Shown here: piece by piece, positions 26,471-33,937 of the stretch
Position numbering within the stretch: the stretch's first letter is position 1
Layout: each line of letters opens with the position of its first letter
Origin: Streptomyces griseicoloratus
Lineage (GTDB): Bacteria > Actinomycetota > Actinomycetes > Streptomycetales > Streptomycetaceae
Reading direction: 5' to 3'
Length of the DNA stretch: 64,000 bases
Assembly: GCF_014534645.1 (NCBI RefSeq)
Contig: NZ_JACVQF010000235.1
Coordinates: forward strand, 248,001-312,000
Notes under the pieces: model-generated
What the model saw: only the letters and a program-made list of their open reading frames with translations
The model's database searches: none
Told to the model about the DNA's origin: nothing
Translations under genes and position numbers: made by a program

Positions 26471-27324
26471 CCGCCAAACTCACGACCGTGCGCGCCGGCG
26501 CCCTCACCACGGTGCAGGACTCGGGCCGGTACGGCCATGCCCACCTGGGAGTTCCCCGCTCCGGCGCCCTGGACGCGTTCGCGATGCGGCTCGCCAACCG
26601 GCTGCTCGGCAACGACCCCGACACCGCCGTCCTGGAGACCACCCTGACCGGCTGCGCCCTGCAGCCCGACCGAGCCGTCACCGTCGTGGTCGGCGGTGCG
26701 CCCTGCCCCGTGGCGGTGGACGGGCGGCCGGTGGCCTGGGGCACACCGGTGGGGGTGCCGGCGGGCGCCGTCCTGGACGTGGGGGCGGTGACCGCGGGCG
26801 TGCGCTCGTACGTGGCGGTCGCCGGAGGCATCGCCGTCGAACCGGTCCTGGGCAGCCGCTCCACGGACCTGCTCTCCGGGCTCGGCCCGTCAGCCCTGCG
26901 CGACGGGGACGTCCTCCCGGTCGGCACCCCCGCACGGCAGGTGGCGACGCCCGTCGCCGCCCCCTGGCAGGGGCCGCCCACAGAACTGATCCTTCCGGTA
27001 CGTCCCGGCCCCCGCGCCGACTGGTTCACCCCGGCCGCACTGCACACGTTCACCTCGGCGACGTACCGGGTCTCCGCGCACAGCAACCGCATCGGCCTGC
27101 GCACCGAGGGACCACCGCTGGAACGGGCGTGGACGGGCGAACTCCCCAGCGAGGGCATGGTCCTCGGCGCCGTCCAGGTCCCGCCGGACGGACGTCCCGT
27201 GGTCTTCCTGCACGATCATCCGACGACAGGCGGCTACCCGGTGATCGCGGTCGTCGCCGAACCCGCCCTGGCCGCGGCGGCGCAGGCGGCGGCCGGGACC
27301 CCGGTGCGGTTCACACTCGGCTGA
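26467..27324 (+). CDS. pxpC: 5-oxoprolinase subunit PxpC (KipA-like)
   Basis: A 285-residue biotin-dependent-carboxyltransferase-like subunit (KipA/AHS2). Signatures: VQDSGRYGHAHLGVPRSGALDAFAMRLANRLLGN (about 16-49), YVAVAGGI (about 116-123), SHxNRIGLR-like SAHSNRIGLRTEGPPL (about 202-217), and VFLHDHPTTGGYPVIAVV (about 248-265). Together with PxpA and PxpB it forms the 5-oxoprolinase complex. It overlaps pxpB by 4 bases and ends 14 bases before the convergent YciI-like gene. Confidence 0.92.
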   Translation: MTAKLTTVRAGALTTVQDSGRYGHAHLGVPRSGALDAFAMRLANRLLGNDPDTAVLETTLTGCALQPDRAVTVVVGGAPCPVAVDGRPVAWGTPVGVPAGAVLDVGAVTAGVRSYVAVAGGIAVEPVLGSRSTDLLSGLGPSALRDGDVLPVGTPARQVATPVAAPWQGPPTELILPVRPGPRADWFTPAALHTFTSATYRVSAHSNRIGLRTEGPPLERAWTGELPSEGMVLGAVQVPPDGRPVVFLHDHPTTGGYPVIAVVAEPALAAAAQAAAGTPVRFTLG

Positions 27325-27338
27325 CGTACATCAGCCGG

Positions 27339-27890
27339 TCATGACGGCCGCCCGCCGAACTGCCAGTTGTGCACCTCGATGTCGGCGTATCGGTCCGCGG
27401 TCAGGACGGCGCGTGCCGTGTCCTGGTCCGGCGCCCGGAGCAACACCGCCGTGCCCAGCCAGGTGGCGCCGTCGTCGGACAACAGCGGTCCGTAGGCGAT
27501 CAGTTCGTCCCGGTCGGGCGGCACCGCCAGGTCGGCGGCCTGCCCCCCGCCGAGGCCGAGCACCAGATACCGGTTGCCGCCGGTCCGGCCGCCGGGGAAG
27601 TCCCACATGGTGCGCCCCAGCATGTTGCGCCACCGCCGCAGCAGCACGTCCCGGTAGCCGCCGGCCTGGTAGTTCGGCTCGTCGAAGGCGAACGCACGGG
27701 CAGCGGCGGGATCGGGCAGGTCGACGATGTGCACACTGCCGGTGGGCGTGTCGCCGTCGTCGGCGAGGGTCGGGCCCCGGGCGATCATCTCCTTCGCGTA
27801 CCGGTCCATGTAGGACCAATGCTCTTCCCCGAGTTGTTCGCGCAGCGGCAGAGAGCCGGGCCGGTCGCGGTGGTAGCAGAAGAACTCCAT
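27339..27890 (-). CDS. YciI-like protein
   Basis: A 183-residue cytosolic protein with two YCII-like ferredoxin-fold halves. The first half contains FFCYHRDRPGSLPLREQLGEEHWSYMDRYAKEMIARGPTLADDGDTPTGSVHIVDLPDPAAARAF, with the EEHWSYM helix and the DxxTPTGSVHIVD strand typical of the family. The second half, DELIAYGPLLSDDGATWLGTAVLLRAPDQDTARAVL, repeats the pattern. Related proteins bind or degrade small aromatic compounds, but no function is known here. The ATG is at 27890. Convergent with pxpC. Confidence 0.78.
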   Translation of the reverse strand: MEFFCYHRDRPGSLPLREQLGEEHWSYMDRYAKEMIARGPTLADDGDTPTGSVHIVDLPDPAAARAFAFDEPNYQAGGYRDVLLRRWRNMLGRTMWDFPGGRTGGNRYLVLGLGGGQAADLAVPPDRDELIAYGPLLSDDGATWLGTAVLLRAPDQDTARAVLTADRYADIEVHNWQFGGRPS

Positions 27891-27996
27891 GGCCCTAGGG
27901 TCTCAAGGAGGCGGGCCGCTTCCCGCACCCCCCGGCGAGTCGGTTCCCTGCCCTGCTCGGGGCCGTGGTGAAAGTCGGGTGCGAGGTATCCGGTCC

Positions 27997-28905
27997 ATGG
28001 CCATGATGCTGGTCATGACTGGATACGTCGAGGTTCCTGCCCGGACGGGTGAAACTGCTCTGCCTGGCGGGCGGCTGCTCGGCTGGGCCGAGTGGGGGCC
28101 GGAGGACGGAGTACCTGTTCTGTTGTGTCCGGGGGCGGCTACGAGCCGGTGGCTCGGGTTCGGCGCGGGCGTTGTCGAGGCCCTTGGAGTGCGTCTCGTC
28201 TCGGTGGATCGTCCGGGACTCGGTGTCTCGACGCCCGCCGCAGGCCGGACCTTCTCCGACTTCGCTGCGGATATGCGTCAACTCTGCGCCATGCGAGGGC
28301 TGGAACACCCGCTGGTGGTCGGGAACTCGCAAGGCGCACCATTCGCTCTCGCCTGCGCTGCGGAGGGGGTCGCCTCTGCGCTGGCTGTCGTCTCCGGAGC
28401 GGACGAGGTCGCCGCTCCGGAGTTCGCTTCCGTCCTGGCGGCGGACCTGCGCGATCTCGTCGAGCGGACCGCATGCGATCCGGCCGGCACCGAGGAGTTC
28501 TTCGCGGGCTTCACCGCGGATGCGATGTGGGACATGGTGCTGGCCGGGAGCCCGGAGTGCGACCTTGCCGTGTACCAGGACCCTGCTTTCGCGGCTGCTT
28601 ACCGCAGGGCCTTGGACGAGGGATTCTCGCAGGGCGCTGCCGGGTACGCCCGCGACACGGTCCTGGCGATGGGGCGGTGGCCGTTCGCCCTCGACGAGAT
28701 CGCCGTCCCGGTCGACATCTGGTACGGCGAGCAGGACACCACCCACTCGCCCGACAACGGAGCACTGCTCGCTGCCCGGATGCCTGACGCTCGTCACCAT
28801 GTCGTGCCGGGGATCGGTGGCGCCCTGCTGTGGACCCATGCCGAGCCGGTCCTCAGGTCGCTCCTGACGCGGCGACAGCAGGGAGCTCAACGGGTGGAGG
28901 TCTGA
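27997..28905 (+). CDS. Alpha/beta hydrolase
   Basis: A 302-residue alpha/beta hydrolase. It has the oxyanion strand VLLCPGAATSRWLGFG (about 42-57), DRPGLGVS (about 72-79), the nucleophile elbow GNSQGA (Ser nucleophile, about 108-113), and near the C-terminus the acid strand WYGEQDTTHSPDNG with an adjacent histidine (HHVVPGIGGALLW). The pattern is the proline-iminopeptidase/haloalkane-dehalogenase-like branch. Substrate unknown. Several start codons are in frame (27997, 28003, 28006, 28015); 27997 is preferred because GAGG lies 10 bases upstream. Its end overlaps the convergent kinase gene by 19 bases. Confidence 0.8.
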   Translation: MAMMLVMTGYVEVPARTGETALPGGRLLGWAEWGPEDGVPVLLCPGAATSRWLGFGAGVVEALGVRLVSVDRPGLGVSTPAAGRTFSDFAADMRQLCAMRGLEHPLVVGNSQGAPFALACAAEGVASALAVVSGADEVAAPEFASVLAADLRDLVERTACDPAGTEEFFAGFTADAMWDMVLAGSPECDLAVYQDPAFAAAYRRALDEGFSQGAAGYARDTVLAMGRWPFALDEIAVPVDIWYGEQDTTHSPDNGALLAARMPDARHHVVPGIGGALLWTHAEPVLRSLLTRRQQGAQRVEV

Positions 28906-30413
28906 AGGGCGGTTCGCCTGAGGACCTTGGGATGCGGCTGATAGACGCCGGGCGGGGCGAAGTTGCCGAGTGCCTGGTGGACTTCCGAGCAGGAGGCGTT
29001 GCGTTCGGCTCGGTTCAGGGCCAGCAGGGTGAAGGTCGCCAGCGGCGGATGCACGGAGAGCACCTTGGCCGGAAGACCGGTGACGTCGACCTCGCCGGGG
29101 TCGCGGAAACGGCAGAAGAGAGTGACGGAGTACGGTGCGGAGCCGACCGAGACCAGCACGCGTTCCAGCTCGTGCCAGGGGAGTTCGGCGGTGTCGTGCC
29201 CGCGTCGCAGGGCGACCCCTTCGCGGCCGACGCTCAGTTCGGAGGTCTCCCGGAAGGGGCGGCAGGCCGCCCAGTAATAAGCGGCGGCAGGTACGGCGAA
29301 GGTCAGGTAGACGGCCAGGACGGCACCCCAGTTGGCCACCACGTCGACGCCCTGTGCGATGGCCACGCCCAGCGGGATCGTCCCGAGCACCGCCACCCGC
29401 AGGAGGGCCTCGAACAGGCGCCGGAAACGTATGCTCCGAAAGCGGTCCTCGCCGCCGTCGATGAGCTCCAGCGGAGCGTCGGCTCGAGAACCCTGGGCAT
29501 CGGCCCCCACGGACGCCGCCGGTTCTGCCGCATCGGCGGCGTCCAGGCCACGGGTGTACGCGACCGTGGGCAGCGGCGCCGGAGCGGGCACGGTCGGGTG
29601 TTCCCCGCCCGTGAGCAGAGCGAGCAGCGCGGCTGGTGAGGGCCTGAGCGCCGGGTCCTTCGCGAGGCACAGCGCGATGACGTCGCGCAGTTCGTCCGGA
29701 ACGGCCGACAGGTCCGGCTCCTCGCCGACGACCCGGTAGAGCAGAGCGACCGGGGTGCCGGTGCCGAAGGGCTCGGCACCGGTGGCGGCGTAGGCGAGGA
29801 CCGCGCCGAGGGAGAACACGTCACTCGGCGTGCCGACCTGCGCGCCGGTGGCCTGTTCGGGCGACATGAAGCCGGGGGTGCCGATGACCACACCGGTGTG
29901 GGTGAGCGCGGTGCTCGTACCGGAGCTTTCCAGAGCCTTGGATATGCCGAAGTCGATGACGCGGGGACCGGTGTCCGTCAGCAGGATGTTGGAGGGCTTC
30001 AGGTCCCGGTGGACCAGGTTCAGCGCGTGGATGGAGGCCAGCGCCTCCGCCAGCCCGGCGCCGAGCTCACGCACCTCGGCTGCCGAGAGCGGGCCGTCGT
30101 CGGCGATTCTGCGGTGCAGGGAAGGCCCGGGGATGTACTCGCTCGCGATCCACGGTTCCGGGGCGTCCGGATCGGCGTCCACCACGGCGGCGGTCCAGTA
30201 GCCGCCGACCCTCATCGCCAGCTCGACCTCGCGGCGGAAGCGTCCACGGAACCCGGGATCGTCGGCGATGTCGTTCCTGACCACCTTGACCGCGACCCTG
30301 CGGCCCGACGGAGACCGGCCGAGATAGACACGGCCCATTCCGCCACTGCCGAGTCTGCCGAGGAGCCGGTAGGGCCCGACCTCCCGGGGATCGCTCGGTG
30401 CGAGTCCGTCCAA
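28887..30413 (-). CDS. PASTA-less membrane Ser/Thr protein kinase
   Basis: A 508-residue Hanks-type kinase. Motifs in order: glycine loop GRLGSGGMGRVY (19-30), catalytic Lys K43 in VAVKVV, HRDLKPSN (135-142, D137), DFG (154-156), GTPGFMSPEQ activation segment (about 175-184), and a P/A-rich juxtamembrane linker. After about residue 330 there are two closely spaced hydrophobic segments (LLRVAVLGTIPLGVAIAQGV and GAVLAVYLTFAVPAAAYYWAA), then a C-terminal region of about 120 residues (GREGVALRRGHDTAELPWHELERVLVSVG) that looks like a PH-like fold rather than PASTA repeats. It starts with TTG, supported by GGGGAGGAG. A convergent, isolated kinase whose substrates are unknown. Confidence 0.88.
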   Translation of the reverse strand: MDGLAPSDPREVGPYRLLGRLGSGGMGRVYLGRSPSGRRVAVKVVRNDIADDPGFRGRFRREVELAMRVGGYWTAAVVDADPDAPEPWIASEYIPGPSLHRRIADDGPLSAAEVRELGAGLAEALASIHALNLVHRDLKPSNILLTDTGPRVIDFGISKALESSGTSTALTHTGVVIGTPGFMSPEQATGAQVGTPSDVFSLGAVLAYAATGAEPFGTGTPVALLYRVVGEEPDLSAVPDELRDVIALCLAKDPALRPSPAALLALLTGGEHPTVPAPAPLPTVAYTRGLDAADAAEPAASVGADAQGSRADAPLELIDGGEDRFRSIRFRRLFEALLRVAVLGTIPLGVAIAQGVDVVANWGAVLAVYLTFAVPAAAYYWAACRPFRETSELSVGREGVALRRGHDTAELPWHELERVLVSVGSAPYSVTLFCRFRDPGEVDVTGLPAKVLSVHPPLATFTLLALNRAERNASCSEVHQALGNFAPPGVYQPHPKVLRRTALQTSTR

Positions 30414-30734
30414 TGCTGCGCTCCTCCCCGTTCACTGCGCTCCGAGCATATTCAAACTCTCCACACGCCGACCGCCCGTCCACCGGCCGGCGCACCACCG
30501 GCACGGTCGGCCTTCACCGTAATGGGGACGGGGGTGGTGGGTGATCGGTATTGATGATCTCCGCGTCGGTGACCTGCGCAAAAGATCAAGCGGACACGCC
30601 GAGGTACTCGTCCGGAGGACACATATGGCGGCCCGTCAGGTTGCAGGGCTGACGGGCTGTCGGTTGCCTCGTGAGCGGAACACAAGAGAGGTGCCGCGCA
30701 GACAGGCCGGACACTGTTCCGTTGGAGGATTCGC
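30414..30734. other. Intergenic region between kinase and membrane protein genes
   Basis: About 320 bases between divergent genes. It must hold both promoters. I see a GGAGG ribosome binding site at 30723-30727 for the plus-strand gene and no convincing -35/-10 pair or repeat. Confidence 0.4.
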
Positions 30735-31226
30735 ATGCGTTACACACACATGGGTGCAGGTATCGGTCTGGCTCTCGGTGCCCTCGGCCTGCAGATCCCG
30801 GTCGCTGTCGCCGCTGATGACTCACACGTTCGCATCGACCCGGGGGACGGTTCCCCGGGTTCCACGGTCACGGTCAGTACGAGCGACTGCGACCCCGCCG
30901 CGGACTACGGCAAGGGCTGGTCGGAGGTCGGCGGGGAGTTCCACCTCTTCGCAGGCGACGAGGAAGGCGTACTCACCGGCCGGTTCACGATCCCGGAAGG
31001 AACCGGGGCGGGCACCGACACCATCACCCTGAAGTGCCCGCCACGGACCAAGGTCACGGAAACGTACCAGGTCACCGGCCGCACTCCCCGAGGCTCGGTC
31101 AGCGCCGGCTTCGGACCGGGCGAAGACTCGGGTGTGGCGCTCGCGCTGGGTGGTGGGCTGCTCCTCACGGCCACCGCCGGGGGTCTGGTCTGGATCTGCC
31201 GCCGCCCGAACGACAACCGCAGCTGA
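30735..31226 (+). CDS. Secreted/membrane-anchored protein next to a sortase
   Basis: A 163-residue exported protein: signal peptide (MRYTHMGAGIGLALGALGLQIPVAVAAD), a beta-rich extracellular part beginning DSHVRIDPGDGSPGSTVTVSTSDCDPAADYGKGWSEVG with two cysteines, then an SGVALALGGGLLLTATAGGLVWICRRPNDNRS C-terminal hydrophobic helix and positive tail. The architecture resembles a sortase substrate, but I see no LPxTG or close variant before the helix. GGAGG Shine-Dalgarno. It lies about 100 bases upstream of the class F sortase on the same strand and may be its partner (inference). Confidence 0.72.
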   Translation: MRYTHMGAGIGLALGALGLQIPVAVAADDSHVRIDPGDGSPGSTVTVSTSDCDPAADYGKGWSEVGGEFHLFAGDEEGVLTGRFTIPEGTGAGTDTITLKCPPRTKVTETYQVTGRTPRGSVSAGFGPGEDSGVALALGGGLLLTATAGGLVWICRRPNDNRS

Positions 31227-31262
31227 CCGTCCGACTCCGCGAGGCCCGCCCACCGCGAGGCC

Positions 31263-31299
31263 CCGCACCGACCCGCCGCACCCGCACCGACCCGCCGCA
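31263..31299 (+). repeat. Tandem 19-base repeat before the sortase gene
   Basis: CCGCACCGACCCGCCGCA occurs twice, at 31263-31280 and 31282-31299, separated by one base. It lies in the short gap between the membrane protein and sortase genes. Role unknown; it may be simple slippage. Confidence 0.6.
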
Positions 31300-31332
31300 A
31301 CGCGCCCGCCGTGAAGCAAAGGCCCGACCGCC

Positions 31333-31986
31333 ATGGCACCTGGAAACCCCACCAGCACCGCCCGAGGCCCGTTCACCCCCGCTGTGCCCTTTCTGGCCTG
31401 CGTCATGGCGGTGGGCGCGGTGCTGCTGATCAACGGGGGTCACGACGAGAAGCCGCCGCCGCAGCCGTCGGCGGCCCAGGCCTTCTCGACCTCCGCGGAC
31501 CCGACCCACCCCGCGGTCCGTCCGCTGCCCGCCGCGGATCCGGTCCGGCTCCGGATAGAGGCCATAGGTGTGAACGCCCCGATGACACGAGTGGGCCTCG
31601 ATGCGGCAGGGGCGCTACGGACTCCACCACTCGGCAAACCCGACCACGCGGGCTGGTACGGCGACGGTGCGGTTCCCGGGTCGGCAGGAACCGCCGTCGC
31701 CACCGGGCATGTGGACACACCCGGCGGCCGCCCCGGTGTCTTCTACAACCTCGGCGCCCTGACCGAGGGCGCCACCATCGAGATCAGCCGGGCGGACCGG
31801 CGGACAGCGGTGTTCTCCGTGCGCGCCGTCGAACTCTACGACAGGAAGAAGTTCCCCAGCGAGAAGGTCTACGGCAGCTCGGGCCGGCCCGAGCTCCGGT
31901 TGATCACCTGCGGTGGCGGCTACACCAAGCGCACCGGCTACCTCGGCAACGTCGTGGTCTACGCGACGCTGACCGCGGTGAGGTAG
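31333..31986 (+). CDS. Class F sortase
   Basis: A 217-residue sortase with an N-terminal signal anchor (VPFLACVMAVGAVLLINGG, about 18-36) and a Pro/Ala linker. The catalytic residues are H126 in ATGHVDTPGG, C193 in RLITCGGGYTKR and R200, in the class F spacing. The family cleaves a C-terminal sorting motif and attaches proteins to the cell surface or other carriers; many actinobacterial class F enzymes lack an identified substrate. It immediately follows a C-terminally anchored membrane protein. The ATG has AAAGG upstream. Confidence 0.88.
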   Translation: MAPGNPTSTARGPFTPAVPFLACVMAVGAVLLINGGHDEKPPPQPSAAQAFSTSADPTHPAVRPLPAADPVRLRIEAIGVNAPMTRVGLDAAGALRTPPLGKPDHAGWYGDGAVPGSAGTAVATGHVDTPGGRPGVFYNLGALTEGATIEISRADRRTAVFSVRAVELYDRKKFPSEKVYGSSGRPELRLITCGGGYTKRTGYLGNVVVYATLTAVR

Positions 31987-32014
31987 CCGGCCGGACGGGT
32001 TGCGCGTGGGTGCC

Positions 32015-32989
32015 TCAGCTGCCGTGGAGCGCCGTCTTCAGGGCGTCGACGGCGAGCTTGCGGGCGACATTGGCTGCGCGGGTGTCGCGCAGGCTGTCCA
32101 GCAGGAGGAAGTCGTGCACCATGCCGGTCACCCGGACGCAGGTGACGTCCACACCGGCCTCGCGGAGCTTGTTGGCGTACTGCTCGCCCTCGTCGCGCAG
32201 CACGTCGGCCTCGTCGGTGATGACCAGGGTGGTGGGCAGCCCGCGGAGTTGCTCCAGGGAGGCCTGGAGCGGGGATGCGTACACCTCGGCGCGCTGGGCG
32301 GGGTCGGTGGTGTACTGGTCCCAGAACCACTTCATGGCGTCGCGGGTGAGGTAGTAGCCCTCGGCGAACTGCAGGTAGGAGGGGGTGTCGAAGTCGGCGT
32401 TGGTCACCGGGTAGAGCAGGACCTGGGCCTTGAGGCCGATCCCGCCGCGCTCCTTGTTCATCAGCGCGAACACCGTTGACATGCAGCCGCCGACCGAGTC
32501 GCCGGCGACGGCGGTCCGCGAGGTGTCCAGGCCGTGCTCGGCGCCCTGTTTCAGGAGCCACTGGCCCACGGCGTGGTTCTGCTCGACCTGGGTGGGGTAC
32601 TTCGCCTCCGGCGCCCGGTCGTAGACGGGGAAGACACCCGCGGCGTTCGCGCCGACGGTCAGTTCGCGAAACAGGCGGTCGTGCGTCTTGTCGTCGCCGA
32701 AGACCCACCCGGCGCCGTGGATGTAGAAGACCACCGGCAGCGGCCCGTCCGACCCCTTGGGCCGGATGATGCGGGTGCGGACGGTGCCCCACCGGCCGGC
32801 GTCGACGTCGACCCACTCCTCGTCGACGTCCGGGCGCGGCACGCCGGCGTCGCTCTGCAGGCCGAGCAGGATCTCACGGCCCTGCTCCGGGGGCACCTCG
32901 TAGATCCGGGGGTGCGGGGCGGTCGCCTCCGCCAGCTCCTTCGCGGCGGGTTCGAGGTAAGGGGTGATCGGCGGCGGAAGCTCAGTCAT
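32015..32989 (-). CDS. Alpha/beta hydrolase (HSL-family esterase)
   Basis: A 324-residue esterase of the hormone-sensitive-lipase group. The hallmark HGAGW (oxyanion hole, about 92-96), the nucleophile elbow GDSVGG (Ser about 165) and the C-terminal acid/His region (DEADVLRDEGEQYANKLREAGVDVTCVRVTGMVHDF) are all visible. It opens with LPPPITPYLEPAAKELAEATAPHPRIYE. Substrates in this family are short-chain esters or amides. The ATG at 32989 has GGAG five bases upstream and is preferred over a GTG at 32995. No clear partner gene; the TetR gene on the same strand ends 199 bases upstream. Confidence 0.88.
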   Translation of the reverse strand: MTELPPPITPYLEPAAKELAEATAPHPRIYEVPPEQGREILLGLQSDAGVPRPDVDEEWVDVDAGRWGTVRTRIIRPKGSDGPLPVVFYIHGAGWVFGDDKTHDRLFRELTVGANAAGVFPVYDRAPEAKYPTQVEQNHAVGQWLLKQGAEHGLDTSRTAVAGDSVGGCMSTVFALMNKERGGIGLKAQVLLYPVTNADFDTPSYLQFAEGYYLTRDAMKWFWDQYTTDPAQRAEVYASPLQASLEQLRGLPTTLVITDEADVLRDEGEQYANKLREAGVDVTCVRVTGMVHDFLLLDSLRDTRAANVARKLAVDALKTALHGS

Positions 32990-33188
32990 GTTCACTCCGT
33001 GTCACGAGCACGTGCGTGCCTGTCGTGCGGCCTCGCGGACCGCGGCTGCTGGTCCCCGCCCCGGTGAGTACCCCCACCTCCATCGTTCGTTCACCGGTCG
33101 CGCAGCGCAACCTGCCACAGGCATCCCTGCTCGCGGGCAGGTCCCACGGCGGCATGGCCGCCATGCTCAGGGAGGGCGCGGCGGGGAC

Positions 33189-33776
33189 TCAGGACGGCCA
33201 CGCCCGCAGGGCCCACTCCACCGTTTCCTGGAGTTGCCTGCGGGGCACGCCACTCGCTGCCTGGACTGCCACCCCGTAGGCGACGGTGAAGAGGTAGCGC
33301 GCCAGTGCCGTCGGGTCGGTGCCGGGTGGCAGGTCGCCCTCGTCCCGGGCGGCCCGGAGACGTTCGCGGACCCGCTTCTCGCCCTGCTTACGCCACTCGG
33401 CGAGCAGCTTGTGGGCCGCCTCGCCGGCCTCGCCGGCCGCCAGGGCGCCCTGCACTGCGAGGCATCCGGTGGGGCGGCCGGGGGTGGTGCCGGCGAGGAC
33501 GGCGCCTTTCAGCAGGTGCTCGGCGACAGCCCTGGCCGTCGGCTTCCGTACGGCCTCCGGGAGGTAGCCGGCCGGCCCTTCCCCGTAGCGGTCGAGGACC
33601 TTGCGGAAAAGCTCCTCCTTGTTGCCGTAGGCGGCGTACATGCTGGTCTTGGTGATGCCCATGGCTGCGGTCAGGTCGGACAGCGCCGCCCCTTCGTAGC
33701 CCTGGCGCCAGAAGACGTCCATGGCCTTCTCCAGCGCCTGGTCGGCGTCGAAGGAGCGCGGGCGGCCTCTCGCCAT
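33189..33776 (-). CDS. TetR family repressor
   Basis: A 195-residue regulator with a typical N-terminal HTH (RGRPRSFDADQALEKAMDVFWRQGYEGAALSDLTAAMGITKTSMYAAYGNKEELFRK). The C-terminal sensor domain contains GCLAVQGALAAGEAGEAAHKLLAEWRKQGEKRVRERL with a single cysteine. The ATG at 33776 has GGAGGCAAGG upstream. It is divergent from an exported epoxide-hydrolase-like protein, and two matching operators lie between them, so it probably represses itself and that gene. Confidence 0.88.
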   Translation of the reverse strand: MARGRPRSFDADQALEKAMDVFWRQGYEGAALSDLTAAMGITKTSMYAAYGNKEELFRKVLDRYGEGPAGYLPEAVRKPTARAVAEHLLKGAVLAGTTPGRPTGCLAVQGALAAGEAGEAAHKLLAEWRKQGEKRVRERLRAARDEGDLPPGTDPTALARYLFTVAYGVAVQAASGVPRRQLQETVEWALRAWPS

Positions 33777-33797
33777 GCCTTGCCTCCGAAGATTTCC

Positions 33798-33811
33798 GCA
33801 CCGGTCGGTGC
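33798..33811. promoter_or_regulatory. TetR operator 1
   Basis: Near-palindrome GCACCGGTCGGTGC with core ACCGGTCGGT, 22 bases upstream of the TetR start. Confidence 0.65.
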
Positions 33812-33836
33812 ACATCCTACGTGCGGTGGACGGGGG

Positions 33837-33864
33837 TTGACACGAAGTGACGCTGAATTAATCT
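33837..33864 (+). promoter_or_regulatory. Promoter of the epoxide-hydrolase-like gene
   Basis: -35 TTGACA (33837-33842), 16-base spacer, -10 TAATCT (33859-33864). TetR operator 2 begins at the next base and would cover the transcription start. Confidence 0.65.
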
Positions 33865-33878
33865 GTACCGGTCGGTAC
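33865..33878. promoter_or_regulatory. TetR operator 2
   Basis: Near-palindrome GTACCGGTCGGTAC sharing the ACCGGTCGGT core with operator 1. It lies directly downstream of the -10 of the hydrolase promoter. Confidence 0.68.
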
Positions 33879-33937
33879 TTAAATAGCCGTACCTCGCCTC
33901 AGCGTTCCCTCTGCCCCGAACGAAGGAGCCGTCGTCC

